Below, piece after piece: positions 17,118 through 29,051 of a DNA stretch of 64,000 bases. Source of the DNA: Candidatus Accumulibacter contiguus (GTDB lineage: Bacteria > Pseudomonadota > Gammaproteobacteria > Burkholderiales > Rhodocyclaceae); the NCBI RefSeq assembly GCF_012940005.1, contig NZ_SPMX01000007.1, positions 62,001 to 126,000 of the forward strand. Reading direction: 5' to 3'. The position numbers and the translations under genes were made by a program. The notes beneath the pieces are model-generated. The model saw only the letters and a list, made by a program, of their open reading frames with translations, was not told the DNA's origin and ran no database searches. Each line of letters starts with the position of its first letter. The stretch's first letter is position 1.

Positions 17118-17132
17118 CTACCTGGAGCAGCA

Positions 17133-17957
17133 ATGAACGCACCCGAAACCCCACGCAACCCCGCAGTCATGGCGGACGTCCAGGGCTCGGCCGATACCCG
17201 ACAGATCGCCATCAACAAAGTGGGGATCAAGGCCATCCGTCACCCGGTCAAGGTGCTCGACAAGTCTGGTGGCATCCAGCATACGATCGCCATCTTCAAC
17301 ATGTATGTCGGCCTGCCGCACAACTTCAAGGGCACCCACATGTCACGATTCGTGGAGATTCTCAACAGCCACGAACGCGAAATTTCGGTCGAGAATTTCC
17401 CGGCCATGCTGCGTGAAATGGTAGACCGGCTGGAAGCCGAAACCGGTCATATCGAAATGAGCTTTCCGTATTTCATCAACAAGACGGCGCCAGTGTCGGG
17501 AGTGCAAAGCCTGATGGATTACGACGTGACACTGATTGGCGAGATCTGTCACGGCCGTATCGAGTCGACGATCAAGGTCACTGTTCCGGTCGCCAGCCTC
17601 TGCCCGTGTTCCAAGCAGATTTCCGAGCGCGGGGCGCACAACCAGCGCTCCCATGTCACCGTTACTGTCCAGATCAACGATCACCTGTGGATCGAAGAAC
17701 TGGTTCGTTTCGTCGAAACCGAGGCCTCCTGCGAGTTGTACGGCCTGCTCAAGCGTCCTGACGAGAAATACGTCACCGAGCGGGCTTACGACAACCCGAA
17801 GTTCGTCGAGGACATGGTGCGCGACGTGGCGGCACGTCTCAATGCCGAGCGTCGTATCGATGCCTATGTGATCGAGTCCGAAAACTTCGAGTCGATCCAC
17901 AACCACTCGGCTTATGCGCTGATCGAAAACGACAAGCGGGTTTCAGCTCCCGCTTGA
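17133..17957 (+). CDS. folE2: GTP cyclohydrolase FolE2 (type IB)
   Basis: FolE2 converts GTP to 7,8-dihydroneopterin triphosphate, the first step of folate synthesis, and can replace the zinc-dependent FolE under zinc limitation. The 274-aa product shows [34 protein letters not shown], the active-site cysteine region [19 protein letters not shown] and a C-terminal [11 protein letters not shown]. It sits 15 bp after dxs, with an AGGAG-like site (CTGGAGCAGCAATG). I see no Zur-box that would indicate zinc control. Confidence 0.95.
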   Translation: MNAPETPRNPAVMADVQGSADTRQIAINKVGIKAIRHPVKVLDKSGGIQHTIAIFNMYVGLPHNFKGTHMSRFVEILNSHEREISVENFPAMLREMVDRLEAETGHIEMSFPYFINKTAPVSGVQSLMDYDVTLIGEICHGRIESTIKVTVPVASLCPCSKQISERGAHNQRSHVTVTVQINDHLWIEELVRFVETEASCELYGLLKRPDEKYVTERAYDNPKFVEDMVRDVAARLNAERRIDAYVIESENFESIHNHSAYALIENDKRVSAPA

Positions 17958-18036
17958 GTCTCCCCGGAAACGCGGCGCAGTCGCCCGCTCTCCCGACTTC
18001 GCCGCGTCACCACAGAACACGCAGGAACGCGCGTTT

Positions 18037-18402
18037 TCAGCGCTGCCGGCGGACCAGCTTTTCCTTGATCCGCGCCGACTTGCCGGAGCGCTCGCGCAGA
18101 TAGTAGAGCTTGGCACGCCGTACGTCGCCACGACGCTTGACTTCAATCGCGGCCACCAGCGGCGAGTAGGTCTGAAAAGTACGCTCGACGCCCTCGCCGG
18201 ATGAAACCTTGCGGACGATGAAACTGGAGTTGAGGCCGCGGTTGCGCTTGGCGATCACCACGCCTTCGTACGCCTGCAGGCGCTCGCGTGCGCCTTCTTT
18301 CACCTTGACCTGGACGACGACCGTGTCGCCCGGTGCAAACGGCGGTATGACCTTGCCCAGACGGGCGATTTCTTCCTGCTCAAGTTGCTCGATCAGATTC
18401 AT
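18037..18402 (-). CDS. rplS: 50S ribosomal protein L19
   Basis: The 121-aa product starts [17 protein letters not shown] and contains [49 protein letters not shown] and [16 protein letters not shown]. This is the L19 family in full. It is the last gene of the rpsP-rimM-trmD-rplS operon, 22 bp downstream of trmD. No clear intrinsic terminator is visible between its end and the convergent folE2. Confidence 0.97.
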   Translation of the reverse strand: MNLIEQLEQEEIARLGKVIPPFAPGDTVVVQVKVKEGARERLQAYEGVVIAKRNRGLNSSFIVRKVSSGEGVERTFQTYSPLVAAIEVKRRGDVRRAKLYYLRERSGKSARIKEKLVRRQR

Positions 18403-18424
18403 TTTAGAACTCCATGCAAGCGAA

Positions 18425-19216
18425 TTACGCTTTATTGTCCTGACCGCATTGCTCCTGAAACTTCACCAGGAGTTGCGTTTCCGATTTTGACAACGCGCGT
18501 CCCGCCAACAACTCGGGACGTCGCTGCCACGTTCGACCCAGTGCCTGTTGCAGGCGCCAGCGTCGTATCTCCTCGTGGTGACCGGAGAGCAGCACCTCCG
18601 GCACCCGCAGCCCTGCGTATTCCTCGGGCCGGGTATAGTGCGGGCAATCCAGCAAGCCCGCCACAAACGAATCCTGTTGTGCCGACTCGGCATCGTTCAG
18701 CACCCCCGGCAACTGCCTGACAACCGCGTCCAGCAGTGCCATCGCCGGGATTTCACCCCCCGAAAGGACGAAATCTCCGATGGAAATCTCCTCATCGACA
18801 CAGCGTGCGATGAACCGCTCATCGATTCCTTCATAGCGCCCGCAAACCAGCAGCAGTGCTTCACCGGCCTGGGCCAGGCGCAGTACCCGCGCATGCGTCA
18901 GCAGCGGGCCCTGCGGCGACAGACAGATGACGCGGCTGGCGGACACACCCAGTGCCTGTTGCCGCGCTCGCGCCGCCTCGATTGCCGCTTCCAGTGGCGC
19001 CGGCATCATCACCATTCCCGGTCCACCGCCGTATGGACGATCATCGACGCTACGGTGCCGGTCGTGCGTGAAATCACGCGGGTTCCACAATTGCAGGCTC
19101 CAGCGCCCGGATTCGAGAGCCCTGCGCGTCACCCCCGACTGCGTGAGTGCGGCAAACATTTCAGGAAACAAGGTCACGACATCGGCGACAAACGGCCCCG
19201 CCTCTGACGCATTCAC
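18425..19216 (-). CDS. trmD: tRNA (guanine-N1-)-methyltransferase
   Basis: TrmD methylates G37 of tRNAs reading CNN codons, which prevents frameshifting. Motifs of the SPOUT trefoil knot are clear: [10 protein letters not shown] near the start, [45 protein letters not shown] and [11 protein letters not shown] favour GTG 19216, which overlaps the rimM stop (GTGA) and leaves a short leader before [11 protein letters not shown] 19231 is open in the same frame. With the GTG start the protein is 263 aa. Confidence 0.95.
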   Translation of the reverse strand: MNASEAGPFVADVVTLFPEMFAALTQSGVTRRALESGRWSLQLWNPRDFTHDRHRSVDDRPYGGGPGMVMMPAPLEAAIEAARARQQALGVSASRVICLSPQGPLLTHARVLRLAQAGEALLLVCGRYEGIDERFIARCVDEEISIGDFVLSGGEIPAMALLDAVVRQLPGVLNDAESAQQDSFVAGLLDCPHYTRPEEYAGLRVPEVLLSGHHEEIRRWRLQQALGRTWQRRPELLAGRALSKSETQLLVKFQEQCGQDNKA

Positions 19217-19782
19217 CAATCCGTTTCCCACTCAACGCGAACCCGCCGCTCGGCAAGGTCGACATCCAGCACTACCGCCGCCACGAAAGGCAACAGTCTT
19301 TCGCCACTCTCGCCATCGCCAACCCGCAGCACGGCGTTGGCCGGCGTTTCGATCAAACCGAGAATCCGACCCAGTGATTGCTCGCGGGTATTGCGCACTT
19401 CCAGACCAAGGAGGTCTGCCCAGTAGTATTCATCGGTCGCCGTCGGCGGCAAGGCTGCGCGCGGAACGCCAACCAGAGCACCCCGGATGGCTTCAGCAGC
19501 GGTACGATCGGCCACGCATGCGAGCCGGGCAAGCAGCAGATCGTTATGGAGCTGGCACCTGAGCAGTTTCATCTGACGCCACAGGCCGGGAGCATCGCCT
19601 TCCCTACCGACCCACCAGTGCGTCAGTCGCGACCAGGCCAATGGATCGTCGGCAAACGGATGTACGCGCACCTCGCCCTGCAGACCGCAGGCAGCGACAA
19701 TCTTGCCGAGGACCACGATATCAGCAGGCGGAGATTCCGGGGCAAGCGCCGCAGTGGTGTCAGGCACGCCAACGACGGACAA
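19213..19782 (-). CDS. rimM: ribosome maturation factor RimM
   Basis: RimM assists assembly of the 30S head. The 189-aa product has the N-terminal RimM domain ([19 protein letters not shown]) and a PRC-barrel half ([28 protein letters not shown]). A roughly 20-residue acidic leader precedes the core, so a shorter start is possible. It lies 3 bp downstream of rpsP and overlaps trmD, the standard operon arrangement. Confidence 0.95.
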   Translation of the reverse strand: MSVVGVPDTTAALAPESPPADIVVLGKIVAACGLQGEVRVHPFADDPLAWSRLTHWWVGREGDAPGLWRQMKLLRCQLHNDLLLARLACVADRTAAEAIRGALVGVPRAALPPTATDEYYWADLLGLEVRNTREQSLGRILGLIETPANAVLRVGDGESGERLLPFVAAVVLDVDLAERRVRVEWETDW

Positions 19783-19785
19783 GGT

Positions 19786-20043
19786 TCAGGCCGCCGCTAC
19801 CACCTTGGTGGACTGCTTGAGCAGGCGAGCCACCGTTGGCGAAGTCTGGGCGCCCTGCTGCTGCCAGTAACTGAGACGGTCAGTCGCAATGTGCAGCCCC
19901 CGCTCATTGCCAGAAGCCTGCGGGTTGTAGAAGCCGATGCGCTCGATGAAGCGGCCATCACGGCGAGCGCGTGAATCAGCGACCACCATATTGTAGAAGG
20001 GGCGCTTCTTGGCGCCACCACGGGCCAGACGAATAACAACCAT
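19786..20043 (-). CDS. rpsP: 30S ribosomal protein S16
   Basis: The 85-aa product begins [20 protein letters not shown] and continues with [20 protein letters not shown] and [12 protein letters not shown], the S16 family. ATG 20043 is the first gene of the minus-strand operon. A TATAAT box on the minus strand at 20077-20082 lies just upstream and is the likely operon promoter. Confidence 0.97.
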   Translation of the reverse strand: MVVIRLARGGAKKRPFYNMVVADSRARRDGRFIERIGFYNPQASGNERGLHIATDRLSYWQQQGAQTSPTVARLLKQSTKVVAAA

Positions 20044-20352
20044 GTCAGTCTCTTCCAAATCCAGGAAAAGGGTGAAATTATAGCAAGAAAGCACAAGAAA
20101 AGATGCACATGCGCGACGATCCCACGATCCGTGCAAAAGATCTCCGCCAGAGGCCAAAAGCCATGGCAACGGAAACTTCACACTCCCTTCCATCTGGCCT
20201 CGCAGGTATAATCGGCGCAACCGCAGTGCTAACACAACGCTTGGATTTAAAGGCATGCCTTTGGACTCCGCGGTAGCTGCCATGTGCCACCACAAGCCAG
20301 TTACCAACGAGGCTGACAACATCACGACGCAAACCCCTTTGGCAGGTTGCTG
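20044..20352. promoter_or_regulatory. divergent promoter region between rpsP and the 502-aa gene
   Basis: This 309-bp gap separates two divergent genes. On the minus strand TATAAT occurs at 20077-20082, about 33 bp before the rpsP ATG. On the plus strand TATAAT occurs at 20207-20212, in GGTATAATCGG, upstream of the gene starting at 20353. I could not assign convincing -35 boxes. No small gene or RNA is recognised in the rest. Confidence 0.45.
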
Positions 20353-21861
20353 ATGACCGAAATCGCTTCCAATGCTGCTGACACAGATCGCAACGCGGCG
20401 CGTCCGCGGGAACTGCGAGATATTCTTCAGTGGCTCGCGTCGCCACTGGCGCCGCGGTCTTTAGACGAACTTCCTCTGTTGCGCTTGCACCTGAAGGATC
20501 TGCACGACGTCCAGGCGACACCGCTGCAACGCGCGCATGCCCTTGACCGTCTGTACAAGCGTGGCATGACGGTCATTGCGTGTCTGCTCCCGTCGGTGAC
20601 CAGCGAGCTGGTGCTACCCGTGCCACGCAAGACGCGCCGCATCGTCAACAGTGTTCTGGATCTGCTGCAAATGCTCGCTGATGATACGCTTGCACTGCAG
20701 GAGGGAGTCCCGCGGCCGGCCCCTCCGCCGGAACTGGCTCTGTGGCGAAGCCTGCAGGCGCTCGCACAACAGCTGATGATCAGTCACTTGATTGCCTGTC
20801 CAACCCCTACCGGCTGCTGGCAACAGCTGCATCAGACCTATGCCACGGCGCGACGTCTGCAAGTGAATACTGCGGTCCCGAAGGGCACTTCGCGCAGCCT
20901 GCAGGATGTCTACTATTCGGCAGTCCTGCTCGGCTGTGCTCAGCCTGCGTCATTGACGCCACTGGAAGTCCTGTTCCTCGCGGCCTACTTTGAACGCTTT
21001 GCCGACCAGGTGGAAGTACTCTCCGCAGCGCTGCCCATAACCCCGGGAACTTTCTGGATCGACCCGGCACGCGACGTAGCCGCCTTATCGTCCTTACGCA
21101 AGATTTCTCGACCAACAGACCTGCCGGATTGTTTTTCTTGCCTTCGCCTGTGCTTGCTGCTCAAGGACCAGATCGCCCAACTCGATGCAGGCATCCCCGC
21201 GCAAGAGCTGAACCTGCCGGACTTCGCAGGCACGCCGGCCGGACGCGGCGTCCTGGTCCGCCTCGCGGCTCGCTGGGGCGATTCGGGAAAGCGCCGCTTT
21301 CTGCGCCGCAGACAGAACCACCGGACGCTCCTCGGTACCGGCATCGACGGACTGTGGCAACTCAGCAAGACAGGAGAAGCAGCCAATGTCAACGTATCGA
21401 CCTGGATGGTGACCAACGAAAGCCCCGAGGGCTATGCCGTCATGCATGTTGCCGGCAACACCGGGGCACTGTCGGTTGGAAACGTGGTCGCCATCCGCAC
21501 GGACTCTGACCAGAACTGGCAGATTTGCCTGGTCCGCTGGGCTTTGTCTGAAAACCCCGAGCATCTGGAACTCGGTTTGCAAATACTCGCGCCCAAGGCT
21601 GTGCCGGCCATTCTCGCGCAGCCATCCCATGGCACAGGGACCGAGCATCTGCGAGTGCTCATTCTGCCGGCGATCCCGAAGCTACGTTCCGGTCAAACAC
21701 TGGTGGTCGCCACCGGGGCGTTGCCGAAAGAGCGCAAGAAACTGCTGCTGCTCATCGAGGGCGATAACATCAGCGTGCGCGAAGTCCACCGCACCAGCAT
21801 TGACGAACAGACCAGCAGCGTCGAGATCCTGTCGATCGAACCTGACCAGAACCCGTTTTGA
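20353..21861 (+). CDS. uncharacterised 502-aa cytoplasmic protein
   Basis: I do not recognise the family. The protein has no signal peptide or membrane segments and is rich in Leu, Ala and Arg. The N-terminal two thirds look helical ([55 protein letters not shown]). The C-terminal third looks beta-rich ([52 protein letters not shown]), reminiscent of a small PilZ-like barrel, but I see no clear RxxxR...DxSxxG signature. ATG 20353 follows AGGTTGCTG. It stands alone between rpsP (divergent) and a BrkB-type gene (convergent). Confidence 0.75.
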   Translation: MTEIASNAADTDRNAARPRELRDILQWLASPLAPRSLDELPLLRLHLKDLHDVQATPLQRAHALDRLYKRGMTVIACLLPSVTSELVLPVPRKTRRIVNSVLDLLQMLADDTLALQEGVPRPAPPPELALWRSLQALAQQLMISHLIACPTPTGCWQQLHQTYATARRLQVNTAVPKGTSRSLQDVYYSAVLLGCAQPASLTPLEVLFLAAYFERFADQVEVLSAALPITPGTFWIDPARDVAALSSLRKISRPTDLPDCFSCLRLCLLLKDQIAQLDAGIPAQELNLPDFAGTPAGRGVLVRLAARWGDSGKRRFLRRRQNHRTLLGTGIDGLWQLSKTGEAANVNVSTWMVTNESPEGYAVMHVAGNTGALSVGNVVAIRTDSDQNWQICLVRWALSENPEHLELGLQILAPKAVPAILAQPSHGTGTEHLRVLILPAIPKLRSGQTLVVATGALPKERKKLLLLIEGDNISVREVHRTSIDEQTSSVEILSIEPDQNPF

Positions 21862-21874
21862 TGTGCAAGAACAG

Positions 21875-22732
21875 TCATGACCGTTCAGAGGTGCCGTTTC
21901 CGGCGCTGTTTCCAGGACCTCTGAACTCGGGCAGGGTCGCCGCCACCAGTGCACCCAGCAGCACCACCGCCCACGACAGGTAGAGCCACAAGAGAAATAT
22001 CGGCAACGTTGCGAACGTGCCATAGACTACTGTATACGTTGGGAAATTCGACAGGTAGAACTCGAATCCCTTTTGTAGCAGCAGGAATCCCAGGGCGGCA
22101 AACAGCCCTGCCCATGCCGAGTCGCGTGACGCCACCCGGGTATTGGGGAGCACATGGTACAGCCCGCCAAGAAACAGGCTTGCAATCACCAGCCCGAGTG
22201 CCTTGAACAGGATTCGCCTGACCCACGGCAACTCGTCCAGAACGCCCAGCGAAGTGGTGACGGCATACGAACTGGCCAGCAGCACGCTACCAATCACCAC
22301 TGGCCACAAGACAAGCAGGGCGGCAAACAAACGCAGGCGCCGCCACCAGGGACGCGTCTCGCGCACCGACCAGACGTGATTGAAGGCACGCTCAATGGTC
22401 AGCAACAGCATCAGGACAGTCGCCACCAAAGCCAGCGAACCGACCGCAGTGACATTCGCCGCCTTCTGGGAAAACTCGAGGACGTACGCGATGATCATCC
22501 CGGCGCCACGCTCCGGCAGCAGACTGCGGGCCAGAGAAAGCTCCAACTGCTCAACAATGCTCGGGAAAAAGGGAACGAGCGCGACAATGCTCAGAACAAC
22601 GGCGACCAGTGGTACCAATGACAGCAGAGTGGTAAAAGCGAGGCTGGCGCTGATCTGATCGAAGTTCTCCTCGACAAAGCGACGTCGGACGCGCGCCGCA
22701 AAACGACGCCAAGGAAAATGTGCGGGAGACAT
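21875..22732 (-). CDS. YihY/BrkB-family inner-membrane protein
   Basis: This 285-aa protein has about six hydrophobic segments. Family landmarks are ASLAFTTLLSLVPLVAVVL near the N-terminus, IERAFNHVWSVRETRPWWRR in the middle, VLPNTRVASRDSAWAG and YGTFATLPIFLLWLYLSW near the end. The family was once annotated as ribonuclease BN; that assignment is obsolete and its function is still unclear (possible transporter or envelope role). It converges with the 502-aa gene. Confidence 0.9.
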   Translation of the reverse strand: MSPAHFPWRRFAARVRRRFVEENFDQISASLAFTTLLSLVPLVAVVLSIVALVPFFPSIVEQLELSLARSLLPERGAGMIIAYVLEFSQKAANVTAVGSLALVATVLMLLLTIERAFNHVWSVRETRPWWRRLRLFAALLVLWPVVIGSVLLASSYAVTTSLGVLDELPWVRRILFKALGLVIASLFLGGLYHVLPNTRVASRDSAWAGLFAALGFLLLQKGFEFYLSNFPTYTVVYGTFATLPIFLLWLYLSWAVVLLGALVAATLPEFRGPGNSAGNGTSERS

Positions 22733-22775
22733 AAGGTGGATATAATAGCTGCATGCCTGAAAAAATCGACACTTG

Positions 22776-23120
22776 ATGATCCGCAGTCTCTACCTGGTGG
22801 CCTGCAGCAGCCTGATTGCGCTGATTTTTCTGTGTCTCGCCTGGGAGTTGCGCCTCGCCCCGGTCCATCCGGGCGGCTCCTGGCTGGCCCTGAAGTGCCT
22901 GCCGCTGCTGGCGCCGCTATTCGGAATCCTGCATGGTCGCCGCTACTCGTACCAGTGGGCATCGATGCTGATCCTGCTGTATTTCACGGAAGGCATCGTC
23001 CGTGCCACCACAGAAAGGGGCACCGGGCAGTGGCTGGCGATCGCCGAAACCATCCTGGCGCTGATCTTTTTTGGCGCCAGCGTCGCCTACGCCAGACTGA
23101 CCCGCCCCTCGGCACGCTGA
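22776..23120 (+). CDS. DUF2069 small membrane protein
   Basis: A 114-aa protein has four hydrophobic stretches: YLVACSSLIALIFLCLAW, LALKCLPLLAPLFGILHG, WASMLILLYFTEG and IAETILALIFFGASVAY. Length, topology and the FTEG and R-rich end match the DUF2069 family of unknown function. ATG 22776 (MIRSLYL) is in frame with a TTG three bases earlier. A TATAAT sequence at 22741-22746 may be its -10 box. Confidence 0.8.
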   Translation: MIRSLYLVACSSLIALIFLCLAWELRLAPVHPGGSWLALKCLPLLAPLFGILHGRRYSYQWASMLILLYFTEGIVRATTERGTGQWLAIAETILALIFFGASVAYARLTRPSAR

Positions 23121-23150
23121 ATCACGCCCACGCCCGCCTCGCGCTGGCCG

Positions 23151-24689
23151 TCAGACATCGCCCTGCGGATCCAGACGATCGGGAAACTGCAGTTTGTTCA
23201 AGGCATTGAGGTAGGCCTTCGCCGAAGCAATGACGATGTCGGTATCAGCACCATTGCCATTGACGATGCGGCCGGCCTTTGCCAGACGAACGGTTACCTC
23301 GCCCTGGGCGTCGGTACCCGTGGTAATCGCGTTGACCGAGTAGAGCAGCAATTCGGCACCGCTGGCAGCGATCGATTCGATCGCCTTGAATGCTGCGTCG
23401 ACCGGACCGCTACCAATCCCCGATGCCTTCTTCTCGACACCACCAACCGTCAGCGTGACATCTGCTGCCGGCGTTTCGCCGGTTTCCGAACAAACCCTTG
23501 AATAGACCAGCTTGAAGTACTCGCCATCGGGCGCCAGGTCTTCATCCGAAACCAGTGCCTGCAGATCCTCGTCAAAGATTTCATGCTTCTTGTCGGCCAG
23601 TTCCTTGAAGCGGGCAAACGCAGCATTCAGTGCCTCCTCTCCGTCGAGAACGATACCCAGCGCCAACAGGCGCGACTTGAAGGCATTGCGTCCCGAGTGC
23701 TTGCCGAGCACCAGTTTGTTCTGTGCCCAGCCAACATCCTCGGCACGCATGATCTCGTAGGTTTCGCGATGTTTGAGCACACCGTCCTGGTGAATCCCGG
23801 ATTCGTGCGCAAACGCATTGGCACCGACGACGGCCTTGTTGGGCTGCACCGGGTAGCCGGTAATCTGGGAAACCAGCTTCGACGCAGGAACGATTTGCGT
23901 CGTATCGATGCGCGTCTGCACGGGAAAAAGGTCACTGCGAGTGCGTACCGCCATCACTACTTCTTCGAGCGAGGCGTTGCCTGCCCGCTCCCCCAGGCCA
24001 TTGATCGTACATTCGACCTGGCGGGCGCCGGCCAGCACTGCCGACAGCGAATTCGCGACCGCCATGCCCAGATCGTTGTGGCAATGGGTGGACCACACCA
24101 CCCGGCTTGCCCCTGGCACGCGCTCGATCAGGGTGCGCATCAGATCGCCCCACACCGAGGGGACACTGTAGCCGACGGTATCAGGAACATTGATGGTGGT
24201 GGCTCCCGCATCGATGGCCGCAGTGAAAACGCGACAGAGAAAATCGACCTCAGAGCGCACCGCATCCTCGGCCGAGAACTCGACATCGTCGGTGTATTCG
24301 CGTGCCCAGTGCACGGCACGCACGGCCGCATCGACCACCTGATCGGGCGTCATGCGCAACTTCTTCTCCATGTGGATCGGGCTGGTGGCGATGAACGTAT
24401 GAATACGCCCGCGCGCTGCCGGCGCAATCGCCTCACCGGCACGACGAATGTCATTCTCGTTGGAACGAGCGAGCGAGCAGACCGTCGACCCCTTGATGAT
24501 TCTGGCAATCGACTGAATGGCCTCGAAGTCACCGGGTGACGCCGCCGCAAAACCCGCCTCGATCACGTCAACCTGCATGCGTTCAAGCTGGCGCGCGACG
24601 CGCAGCTTCTCTTCCCTGGTCATCGAAGCGCCCGGGCTCTGTTCGCCGTCGCGCAAGGTCGTATCAAAAATTACCAAGTGCTCTTTCAT
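23151..24689 (-). CDS. leuA: 2-isopropylmalate synthase
   Basis: LeuA condenses acetyl-CoA with 2-ketoisovalerate, the committed step to leucine. The 512-aa product has the DRE-TIM catalytic start ([16 protein letters not shown]), [45 protein letters not shown] and the C-terminal regulatory (leucine-binding) domain. It is the last gene of the ilvI-ilvH-ilvC-pssA-leuA run on the minus strand. ATG 24689 begins [15 protein letters not shown]. Confidence 0.97.
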   Translation of the reverse strand: MKEHLVIFDTTLRDGEQSPGASMTREEKLRVARQLERMQVDVIEAGFAAASPGDFEAIQSIARIIKGSTVCSLARSNENDIRRAGEAIAPAARGRIHTFIATSPIHMEKKLRMTPDQVVDAAVRAVHWAREYTDDVEFSAEDAVRSEVDFLCRVFTAAIDAGATTINVPDTVGYSVPSVWGDLMRTLIERVPGASRVVWSTHCHNDLGMAVANSLSAVLAGARQVECTINGLGERAGNASLEEVVMAVRTRSDLFPVQTRIDTTQIVPASKLVSQITGYPVQPNKAVVGANAFAHESGIHQDGVLKHRETYEIMRAEDVGWAQNKLVLGKHSGRNAFKSRLLALGIVLDGEEALNAAFARFKELADKKHEIFDEDLQALVSDEDLAPDGEYFKLVYSRVCSETGETPAADVTLTVGGVEKKASGIGSGPVDAAFKAIESIAASGAELLLYSVNAITTGTDAQGEVTVRLAKAGRIVNGNGADTDIVIASAKAYLNALNKLQFPDRLDPQGDV

Positions 24690-24795
24690 GTACTGACTCC
24701 GGAGATAAGGATGGACTACCCTGCAACGGCTACCCTGGCTGGGTCACCGACCGACGATGCGCGAAGCTTGGTGCCGCAAGATGAGCGACACGGAA

Positions 24796-25563
24796 CTAAG
24801 CCACCGGCGGCGGTGATGGCTTGCGCCGGAGCCACTGCATCAGCGCCAGGACGTAGCCCGAGAGAGCATACGCAACGAAAAGCCCAAACAGGGCAACCGG
24901 CGTATCGTAGGAGACCACGGCGAAGCCAAGCGCGATGGCGACAACGAAGATGAACGGTACGCTGCGCCGCAGGTTGACGTCCTTGAAACTGTAGAAGCGG
25001 ACATTGGACACCATCGAGATGCCGGCAAAGATCACCAGCCCACAGGTCAGCCAGCGCACCTCGGCAGCAGCAATGTTCTTTTCGATCATCACCCAGAAGA
25101 AACCGGTCACCAAAGCAGCCGCAGCCGGGCTCGGCAAGCCCTGGAAATAGCGCCGGTCGATCACTTCCAGCGTCGTATTGAAGCGCGCCAGCCTGAGCGC
25201 TGCGCCGACGCAGTAGATGAAGGCGGCAATCCAGCCGAGCCTCCCCATGTCCTTGAGCGCCCACGCGTAGGTGACCAGCGCCGGGGCGACTCCGAACGAG
25301 ACCATGTCGGACAGCGAATCGTACTCCGCCCCGAACGCGCTTTGCGTGCGCGTCATGCGCGCCACCCGCCCATCGAGGCCATCAAGCACCATGGCCACGA
25401 AAATGCCCACTGCTGCCTGCTCGAAGCTGCCCTTCATCGCCTGCACGATGGCGAAGAAGCCGCCGAACAATGCTGCCGTAGTGAACAGATTCGGCAAAAC
25501 ATAGATGCCTCGGCGCCGCAACTCGGGGTTGAACAAGGTTTTGCGAGGCTTGATTTCGGGCAT
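24796..25563 (-). CDS. pssA: CDP-diacylglycerol--serine O-phosphatidyltransferase
   Basis: This membrane-bound enzyme makes phosphatidylserine, the precursor of phosphatidylethanolamine. The 255-aa product has the CDP-alcohol phosphatidyltransferase signature DGLDGRVARMTRTQSAFG followed by EYDSLSDMVSFGVAPA, and about seven hydrophobic segments, as in the Bacillus-type (type II) family. ATG 25563 begins MPEIKPRKTLF. It lies 83 bp after ilvC and 106 bp before leuA, a gene order common in betaproteobacteria. Confidence 0.94.
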   Translation of the reverse strand: MPEIKPRKTLFNPELRRRGIYVLPNLFTTAALFGGFFAIVQAMKGSFEQAAVGIFVAMVLDGLDGRVARMTRTQSAFGAEYDSLSDMVSFGVAPALVTYAWALKDMGRLGWIAAFIYCVGAALRLARFNTTLEVIDRRYFQGLPSPAAAALVTGFFWVMIEKNIAAAEVRWLTCGLVIFAGISMVSNVRFYSFKDVNLRRSVPFIFVVAIALGFAVVSYDTPVALFGLFVAYALSGYVLALMQWLRRKPSPPPVA

Positions 25564-25646
25564 TGCGCTATGGAGTGAAAACGGGCAAGAACCAGGAAGG
25601 CGGAAGGCAGCGCGACTACCTTCCGCCCGGCAAGCCATGGAATCGA

Positions 25647-27190
<1,544 letters not shown>

Positions 27191-27202
27191 CTTGCCTTTC
27201 CC

Positions 27203-28915
27203 TTACAGGTCTTCAGTCAGGATCATGTCGGCCAGACCTTTGCCGGCGGCCACCATCGGAAAGACATTTGCCTTCTGATCGGTGATGAAATCCATGAATA
27301 CGAGATCGTCCTTGTGTTCGATAAATGCCTTGCGCAGCGCTGGCTCGACGTCCTCCGGCTTTTCGATGCGCATGCCGACATGCCCATAAGCTTCAGCCAG
27401 CTTGACGAAGTCGGGCAAGGAATCCATGTACGACTCCGAATAACGACTCCCGTAGAACATCTCCTGCCACTGCCGAACCATTCCCAGGTAACGGTTGTTG
27501 AGGTTGATGATCTTGATCGGCAAACGAAACTGCTTGGCGGTCGAAAGCTCCTGGATACACATCTGGATCGAGCCTTCGCCAGTGACACAGGCAACCTGCA
27601 TCTCCGGATGCTGCAGAGCCGCCCCCATGGCGTAAGGCAGACCGACCCCCATGGTGCCCAGGCCGCCCGAATTGAGCCAACGACGAGGTTCGTCGAACTT
27701 GTAGTATTGCGCTGCCCACATCTGATGCTGACCGACATCGGAAGTCACGATCGCCTTGCCTCCAGTCACTTCATACAGTTTCTCCATGACGTACTGCGGC
27801 ATGATGATGCTCTTCTTCATCCGGTATTTCATGCACTGCTTGGCGCGCCACTCCTCGATCTCATGCCACCACGCCGCCAGCACCTCGGGATCCGGGCTGG
27901 CATTCCCGGCATCCAACAACCTCAGCATTTCCTCGAGGACATCCGGGACATTGCCGACGATTGGCACATCGACCTTGACGCGTTTGGAGATCGACGAGGG
28001 ATCGATATCGACGTGAATGATCTTGCGCGGTAGAGAAGAGAAGTTGTCCGGATTGCCGATCACCCGGTCGTCAAAACGGGCGCCGATGGCCAGTAACACG
28101 TCGCAGTGCTGCATCGCCAGGTTGGCCTCGACGGTGCCATGCATGCCAGGCATGCCAAGAAACTGTCGGTCGGTTCCCGGATAAGCACCGAGGCCCATCA
28201 GGGTATTGGTGATCGGAAAGCCCAGGCGGCGGGTGAGCCGGGTCAATTGCTCGGCGCCATTGGAGAGAATGGCGCCTCCACCGGAGTAGATCATCGGCCG
28301 CTTGGCTTCAAGCAACAGGTGAACCGCTTTCCTGATCTGGCCCAGATGCCCCTTGATGACCGGGTTGTACGACCGCATCTGGATCGTCTCCGGATACTCG
28401 AACTTGCACTTGGCCGCGGTAACGTCCTTCGGAATATCCACGACCACCGGACCCGGACGGCCGCTGTTGGCAATGTAGAAGGCCTTCTTCATCGTTACTG
28501 CCAGCTGGTGTACGTCATTCACCAGGAAGTTGTGCTTGACGCAAGGCCGGGTGATCCCGACAGTATCGCACTCCTGAAAAGCGTCCTGGCCGATATAGGC
28601 ATTCGGCACCTGTCCCGAGATCACCACCAGCGGCACCGAATCCATATAGGCTGTGGCAATGCCGGTCACGGCGTTGGTCGCGCCAGGACCCGAGGTCACC
28701 AGCGCCACGCCGACCTTGTGCGACGAACGCGCCAGACCGTCGGCCGCATGTACTGCAGCCTGTTCGTGGCGAACCAGAATATGTTTGATCTGATCCTGCT
28801 TGAACAGCGCATCATAAATGTGAAGTACCGACCCACCCGGATAGCCGAATACATATTCGACCTTTTCTTCCTGCAGGCACCTGATTACAATCTCCGCACC
28901 GGTCATCATCGTCAT
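27203..28915 (-). CDS. ilvI: acetolactate synthase catalytic (large) subunit
   Basis: This thiamine-diphosphate enzyme forms acetolactate or acetohydroxybutyrate. The 570-aa product has GAEIVIRCLQEEKVEYVFGY, the catalytic glutamate region VRHEQAAVHAADG, TSGPGATNAVTGIATAYMDS, and the TPP site GEGSIQMCIQELSTA with NLNNRYLGMVRQWQ. I chose ATG 28915 (MTMMTGAEI); ATG 28906 or 28909 could also serve. It is the first gene of the ilv-pssA-leu operon. No leader peptide rich in Leu/Val/Ile codons is evident upstream. Confidence 0.96.
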   Translation of the reverse strand: MTMMTGAEIVIRCLQEEKVEYVFGYPGGSVLHIYDALFKQDQIKHILVRHEQAAVHAADGLARSSHKVGVALVTSGPGATNAVTGIATAYMDSVPLVVISGQVPNAYIGQDAFQECDTVGITRPCVKHNFLVNDVHQLAVTMKKAFYIANSGRPGPVVVDIPKDVTAAKCKFEYPETIQMRSYNPVIKGHLGQIRKAVHLLLEAKRPMIYSGGGAILSNGAEQLTRLTRRLGFPITNTLMGLGAYPGTDRQFLGMPGMHGTVEANLAMQHCDVLLAIGARFDDRVIGNPDNFSSLPRKIIHVDIDPSSISKRVKVDVPIVGNVPDVLEEMLRLLDAGNASPDPEVLAAWWHEIEEWRAKQCMKYRMKKSIIMPQYVMEKLYEVTGGKAIVTSDVGQHQMWAAQYYKFDEPRRWLNSGGLGTMGVGLPYAMGAALQHPEMQVACVTGEGSIQMCIQELSTAKQFRLPIKIINLNNRYLGMVRQWQEMFYGSRYSESYMDSLPDFVKLAEAYGHVGMRIEKPEDVEPALRKAFIEHKDDLVFMDFITDQKANVFPMVAAGKGLADMILTEDL

Positions 28916-28957
28916 CGCCGTCGCCCCAGCAAGCAAATTGCTCGAAAAAAGTCTGCC

Positions 28958-28986
28958 ACGTTAAAGCTTTGGCCGCGATTGGTCAA
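28958..28986 (-). promoter_or_regulatory. candidate sigma-70 promoter of the ilv operon
   Basis: On the minus strand a -35-like TTGACC (28986-28981) and a -10-like TAACGT (28963-28958) are separated by 17 bp. They end 42 bp before the ilvI start. The -10 is imperfect, so this is a candidate only. Confidence 0.45.
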
Positions 28987-29051
28987 GGCATTCACAACAA
29001 GCAACGCCTGCGGAAACCGCTTCCAACCCAACAACAGCAAGGATTCTCGCT

